Origin: Isoetes taiwanensis
Lineage: Eukaryota > Streptophyta > Lycopodiopsida > Isoetales > Isoetaceae
Assembly: GCA_021234155.1 (NCBI GenBank)
Contig: JAJEKV010000014.1
Coordinates: 10,621,563 to 10,685,562, forward strand
DNA: 64,000 nucleotides
Reading direction: 5' to 3'
Shown: piece by piece, positions 59,250-64,000 of the stretch
How positions within the stretch are numbered: position 1 is the stretch's first letter
How the letters are laid out: every line of letters starts with the position of its first letter
Position numbers and translations under genes: made by a program
The notes under the pieces: model-generated
Seen by the model: only the letters and a program-made list of their open reading frames with translations
Told to the model about the DNA's origin: nothing
Databases searched by the model: none

Positions 59250-59900
59250 TGGCCTCAGCAGGGTATCCCGAATTGCCGTGGCTTTCCATGGCGTATGGGG
59301 ACAGTCTCAATTCCGCCGCCATGGACATGGACCTTATCTTCCTCATGGAAACATGGGAACATGCCGTCACACAGCTACCCGATTTGCCAGATACCAGCGC
59401 TTATTCCGGCTTCAATGAGTGCACCGGAAACAAGGACACGGAGGAATTGCGTGTTACTACCGCATGCCTTTGGCCCAATCGGTCTCCCCTGTAAGGCGCA
59501 GAGCTGTGCACAACAGATATACGCGGGTACGAGTGCGTAAAATGATGGCAGCCCTCTCTTTGTGGCGCTTGCTACTTCCCACCACGCCGAGAGCAACTTT
59601 ACCACACGCGACTTGGATGTGGACATGTCGATCTATATGACAGCAAGATGCACAATTGGGCAAGGTCATGTTGCTTGAGATTTCAATGCGCCGCACAGGG
59701 CAGAGGCAGATCCCAAAATTCGCACCTCTAGCCGAGGATGTGTTGCAAATGGACCCCGCAGAGATGGTTTGGCCAAGGGCGTCGATGACGCCAGTGTGAC
59801 ACCTGATGGGTCGACACCGCCCGCCGCCGGGCAAGATCTTTGACCTGGTCATTTGCAATGGCCAGCACGCTGGCCGCCTTGCACCGCTTCACTTGTTGTG
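59250..59900 (+). pseudogene. LINE ORF2: APE-type endonuclease, broken
   Basis: Blocks in several frames: NCRG (59271-59282, the first conserved Asn), SLNSAAMDMDLIFLMETWEH (59306-59364, with the catalytic Glu), RKQGHGGIACYYRMPLA (about 59420-59475), and near 59670 an ...LRFQCAAQG / DFNA-type region that is frameshifted. The nuclease would nick target DNA to start reverse transcription. Many 1-2-base gaps. Confidence 0.6.
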
Positions 59901-60299
59901 ACGAGAACCAGGGGGGGCGGCACAAGTGTGGTGGATTACATGCTAGCGTAAGAGCAATGCCTACACTTGATCACTCGCTTCAGATGCCTGGGGCAGTGGT
60001 CGGACGCAGGAAGTAGACTCACCATCAGCCCATGTTCTTGCGTATAGATTGGCAGCCAACCGAAAGCACCCATTGCCCCAACACCCCATGTACCACGGTT
60101 GCGGCCCGACTATGATCATGCGGCGGTCTATGCGAGGATGCTTGAGCATGAGCCGCCAGAGTGCCGCAACTCCCCACACTTCAACAAAGCCAGACGGCCC
60201 AAATTAACCGGCTCCTTCCGAGGGTAGGGGACAGATGCTTTGGGAGAGGCCGCCTCGACGATCCACGTGGGCTGCAACCACCTTCCCCGCAATCATCGG

Positions 60300-61720
60300 T
60301 TCGATGACGAATGCCGGAGTTGAAACGATGGCTCCGCCAAGTCTTTGACCCCACCATTCGCCGTGAGCCGTCCGTCCAATATCGCTCCTTCCTCAAGACC
60401 AAGAAAGCCGTGTACCTTTACTGAGCACCAAAGAATGATGTTTGGTCTTCTAGACCGCCACCCTAGGGCCTTCTCGAGAAAGGTCTTGAGTAAGCCCCAC
60501 CATGTTCCACAGGGGAATATTACCCCTAACAATGGGTGAGATACTTGCAGAGTCAGATGACCCAATGGGAAGCCGGGCACCGCGATCTCCTCATGACAGC
60601 CTAGCACCGGTCATTACTTGAAGGGGATGTCATAATGGGCCCCTGGCGCGCCGCTAACGGAAGGCAACAGATTTGGATGGTATGCGGCAGAGCTTCTCAA
60701 GTGGGCGGGCCCCAATGGTGCCTGTTCTCCGCGACACTCTTCAACAAGGCATTGCAAGAAGGCTTCCCCCGACCGACTACCAAGAGAGTTGTGCCCATAT
60801 ACAAAGCGGGGACCCCCATAGCCCAAACTATCGCACTCCATTATGGTCAGGTTCTGCCTTTGCCAAGTTGCTTGCCGGGATTCTTGAGCGGCGATTGACA
60901 CTTTGGGCGTGAGGATGGAGAAGTGCGGGGCTCTCACGCCCGGCTTCCCAAGCATTCTACTATTGACCATATCTTCACTCTGCGAACACTCATAGAGGAT
61001 AGCCGGAATCGGCGCGGAGAATGCATCTGTCATTGTTGCTTTGTGGATTTCGCAAAGGCTTTGGACACGCCTCGGGATAAGTTGTGGGACGATTGAGACA
61101 GCTAGGGACCCCCGCCGACTTGCGCAATGCTATATACGTACTATACGAGGCTTGCTCCGGCCGTCTCCACACCGTCCTGGGAGCCCGTTGTTAATAGCAT
61201 TGGGGTGCGCCTGAGGCTGCCCTCTATCCCCGGCAGCTCTTCGGCTTGTACATTGACGAGCTAGAAGAATGGCTAGGCTGAAAGCGGGGGAGGCGCCGAT
61301 TGATGCACCACATAATCCGGCAACTCATATATGCCGATGATGTTGACCTGCCGCATATACCCCTGCAGGACATGCAACGCCACCGGATGCTTTGGACACT
61401 TTACGCCAATTCACCGACATGAGAGTTAACTTGGCCAAGACAAGGGTGTCACTGGTCCCATCATCCGGCACCCACGCCTTCCCTCATTCACTTACCAGGG
61501 GCGTGTAGTGGAGGTGGCTCAGTCTTATAAGTATTTGGGCATTGAGTTTTCTACTACCACACATCGATGCATCCATCGTTTACGGTCACCTGCAGGCTGG
61601 AAAGCCCTCAGATGCAATGCAAAACAACAAATACAAGGCGAAGCCGTATACATGGGGTCACCAGCACACTTGTTCAGGGCCTTGGTTGAACCGGTCCTCC
61701 TCTATGGGGCGTAGTGTGGG
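60300..61720 (+). pseudogene. LINE ORF2: reverse transcriptase, broken
   Basis: Blocks: GSAFAKLLAGILERRLTLWA (60853-60912), DHIFTLRTLIEDSRNRRGEC (60964-61023), CFVDFAKAFD (61037-61066, palm motif with a catalytic Asp), FGLYIDELEEWL (61240-61275), LIYADDVDLPHI (61324-61359, the YADD active site), and SYKYLGIEF (61523-61549). The order and spacing fit a LINE RT. At least six frame changes and stops. Confidence 0.75.
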
Positions 61721-62722
61721 GGGCCGCTGATATCCCTCACCACTTGGAACGATCTAGAGCAGGTCTGTAAGGCCTTCTTGGCCCTCTGCCTTTGGGAGTG
61801 AAATCCACGGTCCCATATCGATCTTGCTCCAGAGACAAAGCCTTCCATTACAGAGGGCTGCGCTACGAACGTCACATTATTTACTTCCGCAGGTGGTGGC
61901 TATGGGATGAAGCCCGGCTGCCCAACCTTGCTTTGGCGATGGGCGATGGGCCCGCAAATGACTCAAAGCCTCTTTGGAAAGACAAGCGAGCCCGGTGGTT
62001 CTCGCTATGGAATGTGCAGCACCACGATGTGGACCAAAGGTGCATACACCAAGGAACGCTACCGCCTTTGAAGCAAGATTTGGATGCTTGCTTCATGGCC
62101 AAGCTTTGGGATGCAGAGGCCCCACGCCACATGTCAAGGTGGCAAATTATCGGCAGCAGTTAATCCCATGCTCACGAGGGGCCCACACCACTACACGCGC
62201 ACCCATCTACCCATGAAAAAGCGTAGGGTGATTGCTTCCATTCGCACAGTGCACACCACCTCCGCATTGAGATAGGGAGATGGATTCGAGCCGCGGAGGA
62301 CAGAGTCCGCCGTCGGTCAACAGTGGCTTATTGAGGATGAAAGTCACGCCCTTCAAAGCCTGTTTCGCTGCATTTGCGAGCATATCCGGGCTCGGTGATG
62401 CTCGGTTAGTTGTGCCCCATCGCCTTGCATGAGCTACCGAGCACGGCCTCTGTAGGGCTTGTTGGGATCAGACCTCCGGAGGTAATGGATACACGGACGC
62501 TTATGCCCCCGTCCCCACATTAACCTCAGTTGTACTTGTGATTATGTATATAACTGTGCAGTATGTCAGCATCCTTATTGCTACTAAGGTTTTTCCCCCC
62601 AAAACCCTTCTGGGGTTTAATCCTGATAGTAATACGCCTGCTGCTCTCTCTTTGTACTTGGGTCCCATAGGCCAGTTGGTCTCCGTGGACGATAAAATCA
62701 TATTCTATTCTATTCTATTCTT

Positions 62723-64000
62723 TCCAACTTTTTGTCTCATACTCAAAACTCTACTCAAATACCATACAACTCTTGTTCCATTAACGGTTTGCTTCTTGTG
62801 TTTCTTACTATTGGTTTTCCTATTTGATGATAAATTAGATTCCATTTCAAGTTCAAAATAAACTGCACAATCTGATCCAATGCCAAGTGTGTTCAAAACA
62901 TTTAATTTCTTGCCAACCTCGTACACTTGGCTTTTCACCTTTGTCAATCTATCTTTTGAAAGCCAAGGGTTACCATTCAAATAACTTACCAAAGTGGCCT
63001 TACAGATCATCTTACCATCAACTACCACGTTCCTGTCAACCTTAGTATTCTTTCCAAGTTCCCTTTCATCTAACATATTATCAAACATATGTTGCATTTC
63101 CAACGACGCACAAATAGTATCATCTTCTTCTAATTCGTGCATATTGCAATCAACTTCTTATTCATTGTAAATGTCCCAACCCATGATACCACATTCATCT
63201 TCAAGGCTATTAGTTTGCATTTGCTTGAAATAATCCTGGCGAAAAAAGTCTTCAAGGGTCCATGGTTGGACGATAAAAATACCTTCCTTCCTTCCTTTCT
63301 TCAAGCAACCCATTTCCTGTCCACCATCATTGGAAGAAAGACCTACACTAGCACACAATTCTATAGCTTTCACAGATCCTTCTTGTAAGGCAACAATTAT
63401 CTGGGCATCCGTTGCGAATCTTGGAGATCATCTGACACGTTGGCTCGAGTTACAGGTGTATAGTTCTCTAAGTGGCTTTGCGAGGGCTTGGCGACTCCCC
63501 CCACCTCAGCTCGTGTCTCAGAGGCCATTGCCACCATGGTGGATAATAACAGGAAAGAACAATTTAGCATTGAGCGGGATTTGTGCAGATTCATGCTAAC
63601 ATGTGGACTGGCATATTCTAAAATAAATATAAAGTTCTATGACTGTCTTCTGAAATAATGATCTAAGTTTAGCCGCATAATGACTATATAACAGCATCTC
63701 GAATTACAATCAGGATATCATGAATAGCACATCAATTCAGTATTTAGTGCAGTTCGTATAGTTGAGCATGATTTTCTACTAATCAGAGATATCACTGCAG
63801 AGTTGATCATGTATTGAGATCCTTGGCATGCCCGAGTAGCAATAATCTCCGAAAATAATGGAATTTACCATTTTTGTACGCGTTTTCCATCCTCAAACCA
63901 TACATCAATGATCTCGAAGCATTGTGTTTTTCAATGAAGGTTGATAAAGATATACAGGTCATTTTGCGAAATAAGCAAAGCTCCAGGTTATTCCTTTTCC
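62723..64000. repeat. 3.2-kb tandem unit, copy D, right part (runs off the window)
   Basis: Resumes CTTTCCAACTTTTTGTCTC and follows copy C to the window's end at TTCCTTTTCC. It carries the N-terminal part of the minus ORF (62724-63142; MHELEEDD... to CMRQKVGK-like SMRQKVGK), the upstream extension (63158-63430) and the short plus ORF (63536). Confidence 0.95.
62724..63142 (-). pseudogene. Copy D of the unit's minus-strand ORF, split by the LINE
   Basis: The N-terminal 140 codons of the family described at 53740-54435, in frame up to VLSMRQKVGK, where the LINE tail begins. The remainder is at 56957-57175. The same TAA precedes the ATG. Apart from the insertion it is nearly identical to copy C. 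Confidence 0.8.

Larger units (their letters stand above)
57229..62722 (+). mobile_element. LINE (non-LTR retrotransposon), inserted in copy D
   Basis: About 5.49 kb, absent from copies B and C at the same site. Order: two 180-bp 5' monomers and the start of a third, ORF1, APE-type endonuclease, RT, a thumb-like region (SYKYLGIEF at 61523-61549), a 3' untranslated part and a tail ATTCTATTCTATTCTATTC (62703-62721). Target-primed reverse transcription by ORF2 would copy it. ORF2 is broken in many places. No clear target duplication: the target reads CCTTTCCATGCCTTTCCAAC, which is itself repetitive, and about four bases of it are missing. Confidence 0.9.

Overview
The window reads as nuclear DNA of a land plant: one spliced gene of a plant protein family (UBX-domain protein, PUX), GT-AG introns of about 0.1-1.1 kb, tRNA-iMet-type primer-binding sites of plant LTR retrotransposons, a LINE, a SINE-like sequence, a Mutator-like MITE and many microsatellites, at very low gene density. 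The repeat-rich, gene-poor layout and the retroelement types would suit a large non-seed-plant genome such as a fern, but that is inference. Nothing looks bacterial or organellar.

Layout. 1-6.1 kb: minus-strand LTR element end with a clear primer-binding site (761-773), a probable solo LTR (2066-2445, flanked by CCAGG), a broken aldo/keto-reductase exon (3590-3826) and a second LTR of the solo-LTR family on the opposite strand (5700-6018). 6.4-7.7 kb: broken FCP1/NIF-like phosphatase fragment and an unrecognised exon. 8-16.8 kb: mostly empty, with a 407-bp Mutator-like MITE with a perfect 9-bp target duplication (10202-10608), another primer-binding site, four loosely repeated exon-like segments (12.5-13.7 kb) and a minisatellite. 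16.8-19.35 kb: the best gene, a four-exon PUX3/PUX5-like gene on the minus strand, whose splice phases all fit but which carries two small indels as given. 19.8-28.4 kb: a broken plus-strand locus, small tandem repeats and a tRNA-like SINE head.

28.4-33.6 kb: a decayed Ty3/gypsy element (gag, two zinc knuckles, protease, RNase H-like, RT, apparently in that order) with a copia-type element nested in its gag. 33.6-38.7 kb: a second small insertion, a SINE whose tail is duplicated, and a detached partial copy (A) of the 3.2-kb repeat described below. 38.8-42.6 kb: broken coding loci, including a RING-like segment and a second FCP1-like remnant. 43.35-45.75 kb: a minus-strand DDE-like gene whose C-terminal two exons are open and splice in phase. 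47.5 kb: gypsy integrase fragment.

50.2-64 kb: a tandem array of a 3.2-kb unit (copies B, C, D; D runs off the window). Each unit has a minus-strand ORF of about 231 codons and, about 0.4 kb away, a short divergent plus-strand ORF, which suggests a two-gene mobile element or a duplicated locus. Copy D was split by a 5.5-kb LINE with in-frame 180-bp 5' monomers and a TTCTA-repeat tail. Copy B carries an expanded CCCT tract and abuts a 154-bp GATA array.

Many breaks in coding sequence, and many differences between repeat copies, fall at CAG, CTG or CCG. That may be a consensus-sequence artefact at methylated cytosines, so 'pseudogene' calls here are provisional.
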